Notes: generated from the sequence alone by a model not told the origin. A stretch of 64,000 nt of DNA from Marchantia polymorpha subsp. ruderalis (GCA_037833965.1 AP031353.1:15378501-15442500), one strand, 5' to 3'; numbered from the stretch's first letter, positions 37,129-48,475 are shown. Translations and numbers: made by a program.

Positions 37129-37531
37129 TGTAACAATCTTTAGTTAGTTATGATTAAAGTAAAGATTACTCAAGATTGAATAGAGTATATGATAGTGTAA
37201 TATTTAGAGTGTCACGTCAACAATCAATGTGCTAGATAGTTTGTTAGTTGGAAACGACACATCCTCAATTCGTGTGATTGTTAGGTAATGATTGAATGTG
37301 CTAGTTAGGAGTTACACGCAAGCAATTTGTATATTCTTTAGATATATTTGATGTATTCTTCATCATCCAATCCACTAGGAGTGGATTGGATGAAGAAGAT
37401 GAAATTTTATCTCCTTGTACTTGTTGGTAAGATCTATATAACAAAGATTATAACCATTGTTGATATTTTTCAATCTTCAAAATTTATATTATTTTTTTTG
37501 AGTGAATTTCTTTCTAAACCCTAGTGTTACA
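37129..37531 (+). repeat. LTR 1 of the Ty3/gypsy array
   Basis: A 403-bp LTR beginning TGTAACAATC and ending CTAGTGTTACA, so the 6-bp ends TGTAAC and GTTACA are inverted. It matches the other LTRs in order: the opening TTTAGTTAGTT, TCACGTCAACAATC, GCTAGTT, a CATCCAATCCACT-AGG-AGTGGATTGGATG palindrome (37364-37392), TATATAA (37435-37441) and GAGTGAA near the end. The left flanking 5 bp (ATTAT) is not repeated after any downstream LTR. Confidence 0.85.
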
Positions 37532-40297
37532 ATGATAACAAAATGATCTTACTATTTTCTTGAGTGTAGATTATACCTCATGGAGTAGTAAGTGAATGAT
37601 GGTGGAATGTAATTTTGAGATTGTATAGAGGTTGATGGAGTTCATTGATGTGCATGTAGAACAAGGGAGAATGAAAAAAATTGTGACTTTGCAAATTTTG
37701 ATAGACTTGATAAAAATCCAATACCACATTGGCCGTTTCTTAAATTATTCGATATTCACCTTTGTTGCATGAAGAAACATCACTTTTGAATGTACCTTAT
37801 AATTTGTTGGGTGCAGATTTATTACTATAATGATGAAGTCAAGAGTGCCACTAATTATTCCAATAGTTTGTTCTAAAGAAACTTGAAATTATACCATATA
37901 CATTATATACTGAATGTTTCATGGATTTGAATCACAAACCACCCGCCCGGGTTTGGTTCAACACTTATATAAAGATTAGAATAGAGATAGATTGGAGAAG
38001 AAAAGTGATTACAAGTAGTGGTTGGAAAATCTATGGAAATAGAATTAAATAGAAATTTACCCCTTTTTTTTTGGATAAAACATGCATTGTTAAAGATGAT
38101 GTATGTTTCCTTGGAGTTATAAGAGATATTGGATTCACAGACAAACTTTACATCCTGGAGTCCTTAAACGACATTTTTATGGGGTATAAAGATGTTTTTC
38201 CAAATGATCTTGCATTATTACCACCAAAGAGATAAGTAGATCACAAGATTGAGGTGATTGAAGTACATCAACTTGCAAAGCTCCATATCGTTTGGCTCCA
38301 AACGAATTGGAAGAATGCAAAGCTCAAGTGGAGGAGATGTTCAGCAAGGGATTCATTCAACCAAGTGTATCATCTTATGAAGCTCCAATGCTTCTTGTGA
38401 AGAAGAATGATGGATCTATGAGACTATGCATCGACTACCGAGGATTGAATCAGCAAACACTGAAAAACAAATATCCATTACCTCGTATGGATGATTTGTT
38501 TAATTATTTTCAAAGAGCAAAGTACTTCACCAAAATAGATCTGAGAAGCGGCAACAATCAAATTTGAATTACATATGAATATGTCCACAAGATACCTTTT
38601 CGCACTAGGTATGGTTACTTTGAGTATCTAGTGATGCATTTTGATTTCACAAATGCACCAGCTACATTCATGGTATTGATGAACAATATCTTTTGTCATT
38701 ATGTAGATAAATCTGTCATTGTTTTTCTAGATGATATATTGGTATATAGCAAAACTTAGAGTGGTCATAGAAGTTATTTTACGAGAAGAACTTCAAGTTT
38801 TCAGAGACAATCAATTGTATGCCAAAGCTTCAAAATGTTACAGAAATGAAGATTCAAGCAAATTGATGGAGCAAGATGTGAATGTCACAGAGGAGTATGA
38901 AGACATCATAAGGACATTACAAGCTGGAAGGGCGGAAAAGGCTAGAGGTTTGGCATTCTACAAACAACGTATATGAATTCCGCAAGATCCAGAGGTACGC
39001 ACGATGATTTTATCAGAAAATCATGATACAGCCATTGTAGGTCATGTGAGAGTGGTAAAGATCTTGGAGAACATTCAACTAGTTTACTTTTGGGCCAAAC
39101 TACGGGAGGTCGTGAAGGCTTACGTTTGAAGTTGTGTTGTTTGTCAACAAAACAAGACAAGTAATAAAAAACCAACGAATTTATTACAGGCTCTTCCTAT
39201 TCTCAAACAATGATGGAAACATGTCACCATGTGAGTTATCAAAAACTTTGTTAGAAAATGATTCAATAGTGGTTTTTTGGACAAATTGAGCAAGATGATT
39301 CACATCAAACCAACCACAAAAACAGTGACAGTTTCACAACTTGCTCAATTATACTTAAATGTTTTTTTTGTGAATCATGGATTAAGCAAAGTCTTAATCA
39401 CTGATAGAGATACTTATTTCACTAGTTTGTTTTGAAAAACTTTGTTTAGTTTTTTCAAAATCAAATTAGTGTCAACAGCTTGTCATACTCAGAGTGATGG
39501 TCAAATTGAGATAGCCAATAGAATTGTAGAGTATATACTACGTACATTCACATTAGATGAGAAAAAAAGTGGGATAACAAAAGTGAAATTTGCATATAAC
39601 AATTCTGTAAATGCATCTACAAAGATGTCTCCATTTTATCTCATGTATGGTGCTAATTTCATTAGTTCATCAAGTTTGATGAAGTTTTCAAAAGGAGAGT
39701 AGTTTTCAACTAAGGTAGCCGTGATCAACAAGTTTGTGGAAGATATCAATCGAGTGCTACATCAAGCAAAGGAAAAGTTGTTGATTTTTTAAATTTGACA
39801 AGAATAGCATGTTGATGTTCATCATCGGGAGTTAGTATTTCAGGTTGGAGATCAGGTTTGGCTATCTACAACAAATTTGTCTCTTGTAGGAACACCAAAA
39901 TTAAACCTTGAATTTATTAGTCATTTTGTGACATTGAAACTTGTTTGTGAAGTGTCATACAAGTTGGAACTTCCGTCACATATGAAAATACATCATATAT
40001 TTCATGTGTCACGATTGTGAAAACATGTACCACGATCAAAACAATTCACAAGTCAATAAGTGTTAGCTCATTTATCAACCTTGATAGCTGATCAAGAAAA
40101 ATTTGGGGTAGAAAATATCCTCAAGAAACAAATTTGAGTCCATAAGTATCCCAAGGTTGAGTATTTGGTTCAATGGAAAGAACCATCATACAAATCAACT
40201 TGGAAACCAGCTAGAAATCTAGCTAATGCACCATTGATAGTTAAAAAATTTGACCGGATGTGCAATTAGAACGTTGCGTCTTAAAAGTAAAGAGATT
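37532..40297 (+). mobile_element. Degenerate Ty3/gypsy chromovirus internal region A
   Basis: An internal domain between two directly repeated LTRs. A reverse-transcriptase segment is readable at 38292-38759, including [12 protein letters not shown], an [12 protein letters not shown] stretch and the catalytic FLDDILVYS. It is cut by in-frame stops, for example at about 38565 and 38757. The sequence then jumps to an integrase region at 39001-39760 with the HHCC zinc motif, DKLSKMIHIKP, ITDRDTYF and the YNNSVNASTKMSPFYLMYG terminal part. It ends with chromodomain-like sequence at 40125-40265 (PKVEYLVQWKEPSYKSTW). Gag is not recognisable and most of RNase H is missing. A purine tract (about 40283-40295) precedes LTR 2. 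No met-tRNA-type primer site is seen after LTR 1. The copy is dead and non-autonomous. Confidence 0.85.
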
Positions 40298-40706
40298 TGT
40301 AACCATCTTTAGTTAGTTAAAACTACAGTAGAGGTTACCATAAATGTTGATATATATACTTTAGCGTACGCTAGTCATAGCTGTCACGTCAGCAATCCGC
40401 GCGTAGGGTAGGTAGAGAGTGGATATGTTAGTTGACAATGCCATGTCAACGATCCATGTGGTTGTTAGGTAAGGATTCAGTGTGTTAGTTATGAACGCCA
40501 TGTCAACAATCCGTGTGCTTGTTAAAGTTATCCACCACGTTATCCATCCACTAGGAGTGGAAATGATGGTGGAGATCTGATCTTATCTTCTTGTACTAGT
40601 TGGTGAGAGCAATATAAAGTACATGAGTTCCATTGTTGGTGTTCCTCATCTTTAGAGTTTATGTTTTCATCTTTGAGTGAACTTGTCTCTAAACCTTAGT
40701 GTTACA
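40298..40706 (+). repeat. LTR 2, shared between internal regions A and B
   Basis: A 409-bp LTR from TGTAACCATC to CTTAGTGTTACA. It carries three tandem-like sub-repeats of about 60-70 bp (each with a CA/CGTCA-x-CAATC and GTT-AGG module), a conserved CCACTAGGAGTGG palindrome at 40549-40561 and ATATAAAG at about 40611 as a probable TATA box. It is the right LTR of region A and at the same time the left LTR of region B. No direct flanking duplication is found. Confidence 0.85.
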
Positions 40707-42808
40707 ACGGATCATACATCAACGATCGTTCAACAACATAGAAGGGATAGAGTATGAAGAGGTTGAGTAAGAAGTTTTGGGAAACAAATATCACAAATAG
40801 ACTTGTCTCGCAATCTAACTGGTTTCACAAAGCGAACAGAGGAGATTGGAAAAAGTCAATGGTTGGGAGCTCATGGAAGGGATAAAAACCAAGCTACTTG
40901 TCACATATGATTTGATGGAAGTACACAAGATGAGAATCTTGATTGATCCTAAAGCAACTGAGAATTATTTGTCAAGGAGTATTGCTATAAAGTTAGGTTT
41001 GATGTTGATGAAAGAAGTAAGAGAGAACATTGACTTGCTAAACGGTCACAAAATCACTACCGCAGATGTATAGAATTATACATAGGTAGATACAAGGAGA
41101 GCATTGAACGAAGAGTTATTCGTTTAGCTCAATATGATGTTATTCTTGGAATGTCATGGATGGAGCAATAAAATTCCGAAGTGGATTTGAGAAAAAAGTG
41201 ATAAAAAGTAGTGGTTGGAACATCTATGGAGATAGAATTAGATTTCATGTGATAAATTTAACATATCTTTCTAGATATGATGTATGTTTCCTTAGATTTA
41301 TAAGAGATATTGAGTCCACAAACACATTTTACAGTGAAAATTCAAGCTAATTGGTGGAGCAAGATGACACAAGCCACAAAAGAGTATGAAGAGATCACTC
41401 GAGCACTACAAATTGGAAAGGCGGAGAAGTCTCGAGGTTTGGCGTTCTACAAATAGCGTATATGGATTCCACAAAATCAAGATTTGCGCACAATGATTTT
41501 CGTCAAAAGTCATGACACAACCATTGCAGGTCATGTGAGAGTGGAGAACACCGTGAAGAGCATACAACGAATGCACTATTGACCCAAAATATGTGAGGAT
41601 GTGGAGTCTTATGTTTGAAGTTGTGTTCTTTGTTACAAACAAGGCAAATAATCAAACCCAGTAGGTTTATTATAGCCTCTTGCTAATCCCGAACAACGGT
41701 GGGAACATGTTATCATGAATCTCGTATGTGAGTTACTTAAGACTTATTTAGGACATCATTGAGTGGTGATTTTTGTGGACAAATTGAGCAAGATGATTCA
41801 TATCAAGCCAACCACAAAAACGGTAATAACTCCACAACTAGCTCAATTATATCTAGATGTAGTTTTTGTGAATCATAGTTTAAACAAAGTGTTAATCACG
41901 GATAGAGGTACTCACTTCACTAGTTTATTTTGGAAAACTTTGTTTAGTTATTTCAAAACAAAATTAGCAATGTCAATGGCATATCATCCTCAAACAGATG
42001 TACAAACGGAGAGGGCAAATAGATCATAGAGTATATGCTACGAGCATTCATATTAGAAGAGCAAGAAGAGTGGGACAACCTTTTGTCACTTGTGGAATTT
42101 GCATATAACAATTATGTTAATGCATCCACAAAAGTGTCTCCATTTTACCTCATGTATGGAGCTCATCATATAATTAATTCAGGTTTGATGAGACTTCCGA
42201 AAGAAGATGAGTTTTTGACCAAAGTTGCAACAGTCAACGAATTTGTGGAGCATATTCACCGAGGATTACATCAGGCCAAGAAGACTTTGGTGATAACTCA
42301 AAATTGTCAAACACATCATGCTGATGTTCATTGTAGAGAAATGATTTTTGAGTTAGGATATCATGTTTGGTTATCTACAACAAATTTGTCTCTTGTGAGA
42401 ACATCAAAGTTGAACCCTAGGTTCATTGGTTCATGTTTTGTTTTGAAACGTGTTGGTGAAGTGTCATACATGTTGAAACTTCCGTCACATATGAAAATAC
42501 ATCCGATATTTCATGTGTCACAATTGCAAAAACATGTACCACGATCAAAACAATTCACCAACCAACCAGCATCACCTTCTCTTGCAACCTTGATAGCAGA
42601 TCATGAGGAGTTTTAGGTAGAAAGTATACTCAAGAAACATATTTGAGTTCATTTATATGCCAAAGTAGAGTATTTGATTCAATGAAAATATTACCAATCA
42701 TATGAATCAACTTGGCAATGCGTTAAAAATTTAGCAAATGCACCTTTGATAGTTCAGGAGTTTGAACGTATGTGCAACAAGGAAGTTGCATCTTAAAAGA
42801 GTGAGGTT
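40707..42808 (+). mobile_element. Degenerate Ty3/gypsy internal region B, lacking reverse transcriptase
   Basis: This contains a retropepsin-like segment at 40846-41073 (KLLVTYDLMEVHKMRILID, then NYLSRSIAIKLGL). The residues after the catalytic Asp are P-K rather than the S/T-G the family needs, so the protease is inactive. After a piece related to 38000-38140 of region A, it passes straight to the RNase H/integrase link at about 41345. Reverse transcriptase is absent. Integrase covers about 41460-42616 and includes the longest open frame, 42035-42616. Chromodomain sequence follows to about 42780 with in-frame stops. A purine-rich tract abuts LTR 3. Confidence 0.85.
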
Positions 42809-43156
42809 TGTAATCATATTTAGTTAGTTAGAACTAACGTACATGTTACTCTAAATGTTGATTTAGATACTTTAGCATGGACTAGTCATAGTTGCCACGT
42901 CAACAATTTGCGCGCTTGATAGATTGAGAGTATGTGTGTTAGTTGACAGTGTCACGTCAGCAATCTGTGTGCTTGTTAGGCTTATCCGCCACGTCATACA
43001 TCCACTATGAGTGGGATGGATGATGGGAATAAAATTTTATATGCTTGTACTTGTTGGTGAGAGTTATACAAGGGAGAGTAGAATTATTCTTGATATCTCT
43101 CAACTTCAGAGTTTATGTTTACATCTTCGAGTGAAATTCTCTCGTAACCCTAGTGT
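42809..43156 (+). repeat. LTR 3, 3' end degraded
   Basis: Begins TGTAATCATATTTAGTTAGTT like the others. It carries CCACGTCAACAATTTG and GCCACGTCATACATCCACT and ends near CCTAGTGT without the final TACA. At about 348 bp it is shorter than LTRs 1 and 2, consistent with fewer sub-repeats and a lost 3' end. Confidence 0.78.
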
Positions 43157-45384
43157 CTTCTATCAACTAGAATCTCATTAGCCATACAAGTGCTTCGCAG
43201 ACCACGCTCAATCATGAGCACTCGGAAAGCTCTCAATGAACAGATAGAAAAAAAAGTGTTCGTACAAGAACCAATCATTCAATCATGAGTTGAAAACCCA
43301 AAGAAAAAACAAAACACATAACATGCTAGAAGACCAAGCTTGCAAACACAAGAAAACAAAATGTAAAATCAAAATTCAGGTTTAAATGACACAAGTTTTG
43401 TAATAGAATGAAATACAAGGTTTTGGGTCGGGTACAACATTTTACACGAATCCGAACCCACCTGATCCGAACTAGGGATTTTGAATTTTACCCGAATCTG
43501 ATTAAAACCCTACATACGTTACAAAGGACGATGAAGAGATCTTGAGTATACTACAAGCTCGAAGAATAGATAAGGCTAGATGTTTGATGTTCTACAAACA
43601 ACTTATATGGATTTCATAAGACCTAGAGTTATGCATTATGATTTTATTAGAAAATCATGACACAGCCATTATAGGTCATGTGAGAGTGAAAAATATCAGG
43701 TGGGAGATTGGTTTTCTCTTCTCCCACTCGATCTTCTGCACACCAACTAGTTTACTTTTGGGCCAAATTATGAAAGTATGTGAAGTTTTACATTTGAAGT
43801 TGTGATGCTTGTCAACAAAACAACAAAAGTAATCAAAACTAGCTAGTTTATTACAGCCTCATCCTATCCTTGAACAACGATGGAAACATGTCACCATAGA
43901 TCTCATTTGCGAGTTATCAAATTTATTTTTTAAAATTATTCAGTGGTTGTTTTTGTAGACAAATTGAACAAGATGATTCACATCAAGCCAAACACAAAAA
44001 TAGTGATGGTATACAACTTGTTGAATTATACTTAGATGTTGTATTTGTGAATCATGGATTAATATAATACTAGGGTTTAGAGAGAAGCAAACTCGAAGAT
44101 AGAAACGTCAACTCTGAAGATGAAAGATACCAACAATGGACGTACTCTCCATTATATAGCTCTCACCAACAAGTACAAGGAGATAAAATCTTATCCTCAT
44201 CATCCATCCCACTCCTAGTGGATGGATGACGTGGCGGATAACCTAACAAGCTCACGGATCGCTGACATGGCGCTCCCAACTAATACACTTACTAACACAC
44301 TCAATCCTTACCTACAAGCACACGGATTGCTGACGTTACATTGTCAATTAACACATCCACTTTGTACCTACTAAGTGCGCGGATCGCTGACGTGGCAGCT
44401 ATGACTAGTGCACACTAAAGTATATATATCAATATTTAGAGTAACCTCTACTTTAGTTCTAACTAAGTAAAGATTGTTACAAGTAAGCAAAGTATTAATC
44501 ACTAATAGATCTATTTATTTCAATAGTTTGTTTTGGAAAACTTTATTCAATTTTTTCAAAACCAATTTAGCAATGTCAACAGCTTATCATACTTAGACTG
44601 ATGATAAACAAAAAGAGCCAATAGAATTGTAGAGTAATGGCTGCAAGCATTCATATTAGAGTAATAAGAAGAATGGAATACTATTTTACATCTTGTGAAA
44701 TTTGCATACATCAATTTTGTAAATGCATCCACAAAAATGTCTTTATTTTATGTTATGTATGGTGCTCATCTCATTACTCCATCAAGTTTTGATGAAGTTC
44801 TTGAAAAGATAGAAGTTCTCAACTATGATAGCCGCGGTTAATGAGTTTGTGGAACAAATCCACCGAGTTCTACACCAAGCGAAGAAGAAGTTGATGATTC
44901 ATAATTGATAAAAAAAACATGATGATGCTAATCTTTGAGAGTTAGTTCTTTAGATTGGGGATCAGGTTTGACTTTCTACAACAAATTTGTCTCTTGTAGA
45001 AAGATCAAAGTTTAACCCTAGATTCATTGATACTTTTTTGATATTGAAACGTGTTGGTGAAGTGTCATACATGTTGAAGTTTTCGTCACATATGAAAACA
45101 CATCTTGTATTTCATGTGTCACTATTATAAAAACATATATCACAACAAAAACAATTCATAAACCAAACAGTGTTACTTTCTATACCAATCTCGATATGTG
45201 ATCAAGAGTATTTTGTGGTAGAAAAGATACTCAAGAAACAAATTTGATGTCATAAGTATCACAAGGTTGATTCAATAGAAAAAACATTCATCATAAGAAT
45301 CAACTTGAGAACTAGCTAGAAATCTAGTTAATGTTTTGTTGTTAGTTCATACATTTGAACGGGTGTGCAACAAGGACGTTGTGT
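43157..45384 (+). mobile_element. Degenerate Ty3/gypsy internal region C, interrupted by a solo LTR
   Basis: The first 370 bp is unrelated to regions A and B. From about 43530 it matches the RNase H/integrase link and integrase of A and B (zinc motif at about 43640-43860), up to 44062, where an inverted LTR intervenes. Integrase resumes at 44487 (GCAAAGTATTAATCAC, matching region A at 39386) and continues with stops and frameshifts to about 44940. Degraded chromodomain sequence follows up to LTR 4. It is the most decayed of the three copies. Confidence 0.75.
44063..44481 (-). repeat. Inverted solo LTR inside region C, with flanking duplication
   Basis: A 419-bp LTR in reverse orientation: it opens TATAATACTAGGGTTTAG, the reverse complement of the LTR 3' end, and closes AAGATTGTTACA, the reverse complement of the LTR 5' end. 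It is flanked by ATTAA (44058-44062) and AGTAA (44482-44486), a 5-bp target duplication with one mismatch. Removing it and one duplicate restores the continuity seen in region A (GGATTAAGCAAAG). It contains two TGACGTGG motifs. Confidence 0.85.
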
Positions 45385-45816
45385 TTTAACCATCTTTAGT
45401 TACTTAAGACTACAGTAGAGATTACTCAAGATGTTTATGTAATTATTTTAGCATGCATTTATCATATATGACACGTCAGCGATCCGCTTGCTTGGTAGGT
45501 AGAAGTAAGTGTGTTAGTTCTCAACGTCATTCAATCCTTACCTAACAAGCACACGGATCCCTGACGTGTGCTTGTTAGGTAAGGATTGAATGTGTTAGTT
45601 GAGAGTGTCACGTTAACAACCTGTGTGCTTGTTAGGGTTTTTTGCCACGTCATCCATCCCCTAGTAGTATAATGTATGATGGAGATGAGATCTTATTTTA
45701 TTGTACTTGTTGGCAAGAGCTATATACGAGAGAATTGAATCATTGTTGATATCTCTCATCTTTAGAGTTTATGTTTATAACTTTGAATGAACATCTCTGT
45801 AAATCCTAGTGTTACA
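45385..45816 (+). repeat. LTR 4 with internal inverted duplication
   Basis: The right-hand LTR of region C, about 432 bp, ending CCTAGTGTTACA. Its 5' end has lost the TGTAAC (it reads TTTTAACCATC). It carries a perfect 27-bp inverted repeat at 45528-45554 and 45566-45592 that the other LTRs lack. The left arm is an inverted copy of the normal GTGTGCTTGTTAGG module. Confidence 0.8.
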
Positions 45817-45949
45817 TCTGATTTTAATTAATGTGTGTTTGATTTTATCAAATATGTAAATTTTAACAAATAAATTATTTTCAATTTTCATGAAAATTGA
45901 ATTGTTTAATCTTCAAAAAGTGAAAAAAACTGTATAATGTAACGAATGT

Positions 45950-46950
45950 GATAATAACAAGTAGTGATACATTTCCTTCATCACCAACATCTTTTAGGAA
46001 AATTGCATAGAACATATCTTTGTCATCACAGTGTATTCTCTAGCAAGTCATCCTCATGGAGATCAAAATCTTGAGCGAAATTGGCAAAAAAAGTATCAAG
46101 ATAGTTGGTGCTCACCATATAATTCTTCTTGACATTGTTACTCTTATCGCATTTCCAAACACTATTGTTTTAATTAACAAGAAATTTATTCATTGACTTG
46201 GATCTATCATTAAATGCAAAATGTTGACTATTTTTGTCATTTTGTGAATATTATTGACATCGAATTACACACCAAATGTTGTATCATAAGAAGAGGATGA
46301 AAGAGATGAAAATATAATTTTTTTTTGAAAGTCATGAGTCAACAATGCACTGACAACTTTGTTGCAATTGATTGTCTCTCTAGCAAGACAATTGACAAAG
46401 ATTGATAGGAAGTAGGCAATTAACTCAAGAGATGAAAATCTTTACTCTCATAATTTATCTTTTAATCAAAGATTTGAATGTCAATAACAAGATCATCAAA
46501 TGCATCCATATGATCTTGCATATTTGTGTCATAATCTTTAATTTTGTAGCTCATCAGCTTCAATGAGACATACAACATGTTTTACAATATTTTGCAATGA
46601 AATAGTTGCTCAAGAATCTCAAACCATAGACGACATTCATTTGCCTTAGAATTTAAATTTGTAAATGCAATATGAAAATATTGAGGTCATGCTTATAGAA
46701 ATATCTTCAATTATTATAAATTGACAATTTTGGCCTCAACTTTTTGCTTAAACCAATGATCTTAAGCTTCTCATTGACTTGTCTTTGTTAAAAGAGATAG
46801 TTATCACTCTCACAATATCTGACTACGTCCACAGGAATATTTAATTCTTGGAAAAACCTCTTACATTGCTTAAGTACATAGTTAAACCTCCCAATAGTGT
46901 CACCTCCTACGAGTGGCATCCTTCCATTAGTGACATGAAAGTGTGAAACC
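45950..46950 (-). pseudogene. Decayed Ty1/copia-like gag fragment
   Basis: On the minus strand, fragments read as a copia-type gag (UBN2-like): near 46460-46560 a stretch IKDYDTNMQDHMDAFDDLV, then LLSxLPTSYQSLSIVL, and further on a zinc-knuckle-like W-x-C-D-K-S-N-N-V-K-K-N sequence at about 46120-46180. Many stops and frame breaks interrupt it. The gag start appears to lie at about 46950. No LTR was identified, so this is a remnant. The orientation is opposite to the gypsy array. Confidence 0.45.
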
Positions 46951-47208
46951 ATTAGTTTCTAACGTATAAATTCGTTCAATAAGAACCGTATGTCACTGTT
47001 GGCAATAGTGACATGAGACGATTCAATAGTCACATTGTAGAGCTTTAATGACGATCATAATTACCTAAAGTATCCGTTCATAACTTTTGGATTTAGAATT
47101 ATGTTTTTTTTTATGATTCCAGTGAGATTGATTCATGATTTTAACTATACTATCAAAAGATTGAATGCGTCAAATGTAAACTGCTCTTTTTATCATCTGC
47201 TATTTTTC

Positions 47209-47270
47209 CTTGACATCAAATATATGTCAAGTACATCAAATATTTGATGTCTTGACATCAGATATATGTC
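47209..47270. repeat. 18-bp palindrome between 20-bp direct repeats
   Basis: ACATCAAATATTTGATGT (47233-47250) is a perfect palindrome. It is flanked by CTTGACATCAAATATATGTC (47209-47228) and a one-mismatch copy (47251-47270). The palindrome halves resemble the core of the flanking repeats, so the whole may derive from one ACATCAAATAT module. Confidence 0.85.
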
Positions 47271-48234
47271 CAACAAGACAAGTACCATAAATACGTGGAT
47301 GTTTTGTTTTTATGCTCAGAGCATAAGTTAAGGAAGTGTGCTTTGAATTTTGCGATGAAGCATATCTTACCGAAATTGATATCATTTTGCACATCATACA
47401 AAGATTGTCCAGGGTGGCGTTAGTGCTTAGTGTGATTTAAATACTTTGCGTGGAGATATTCCGAGTCGTGTAAGGAAAAATAGAAAAAGTCAATTTTTAC
47501 TAGAATCTTGGGCTCCTCACCAGCTCAAATTTGAGCGGGTGCTTTAATATTCAATTGAGCCATATAACTCTTTGAGTAGTAAAAATCTTTGATATACAAT
47601 AGAGTACATAAATCTTAAAAATCTTCTATAGTAGAAATTGCTGATATACATACGAGTATAGAAATCTTAGAAATTTTTTGTATTGGAAATCTTCTCATCA
47701 TGAACATCAAACAATTGTAATTTCACTCATCATTGTTGATGGAAGTTCAAATTCGAATCGCCAAATGATCCGCTAAATATTTAGCGGATCTGCCAAACAT
47801 GTAATAAGAATGTATCCACATGATTCACTTAATATTATCCAACCTATAGAACCAATATACGTCACTATTGGGAGGTTTAACTTTGTATCTTTGTTATGTT
47901 AATGTGCGACGAAACTTTCACTATGTCTTCTAGAAAATCAACCACTAGAGTTATTCCTTACACAAGATTAACTTTAGAATGTAGGTCAACTCATATGTTT
48001 ATGAAAAACAAGATGTATATCAATCTTGAAGTACAATCCAAGTCCAAATATTTATATCATGTATATATGTTTTTTACTTAATCTCCGTGTATGACATGTT
48101 GTTTAATATTTATAAATATATGATAAATGTTATCATATTATATTTCTTACATATATATCATATTATCAATAAAAATCAAAGAGCATATATCTACAAAATA
48201 CATGTCAGGATAATACCTTTACCCTTACTCCAAA

Positions 48235-48475
48235 TGTATGAGGTCTCAAATCACAATGAATTACTCAACAATCGTGTAACAAGTTTACCCTCATTCTATA
48301 TTTTTGTTGGGTTCATGAGGTCTCAAGCCATTATGACTTCCTTAACTATCATGTGACAAGTTTACCTTATGCTTTCTGTTGTTGTTGGGTTCATGAGTTA
48401 CTGAACCATAATGAATTCCTCAACCATCATGTGACAAGTTTAGTCATATAATTTCAGTTTGTTGGGTCCATGATT
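48235..48475. repeat. Imperfect tandem repeat, 3 units of about 78 bp
   Basis: The units open with a TATGAGGTCTC or CATGAG sequence, contain AATGAATTxCTCAAC and GTGACAAGTTTA, and end TTGTTGGG. Unit starts are near 48235, 48314 and 48392, with a remnant at 48469. Divergence between units indicates an old duplication. Confidence 0.75.
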
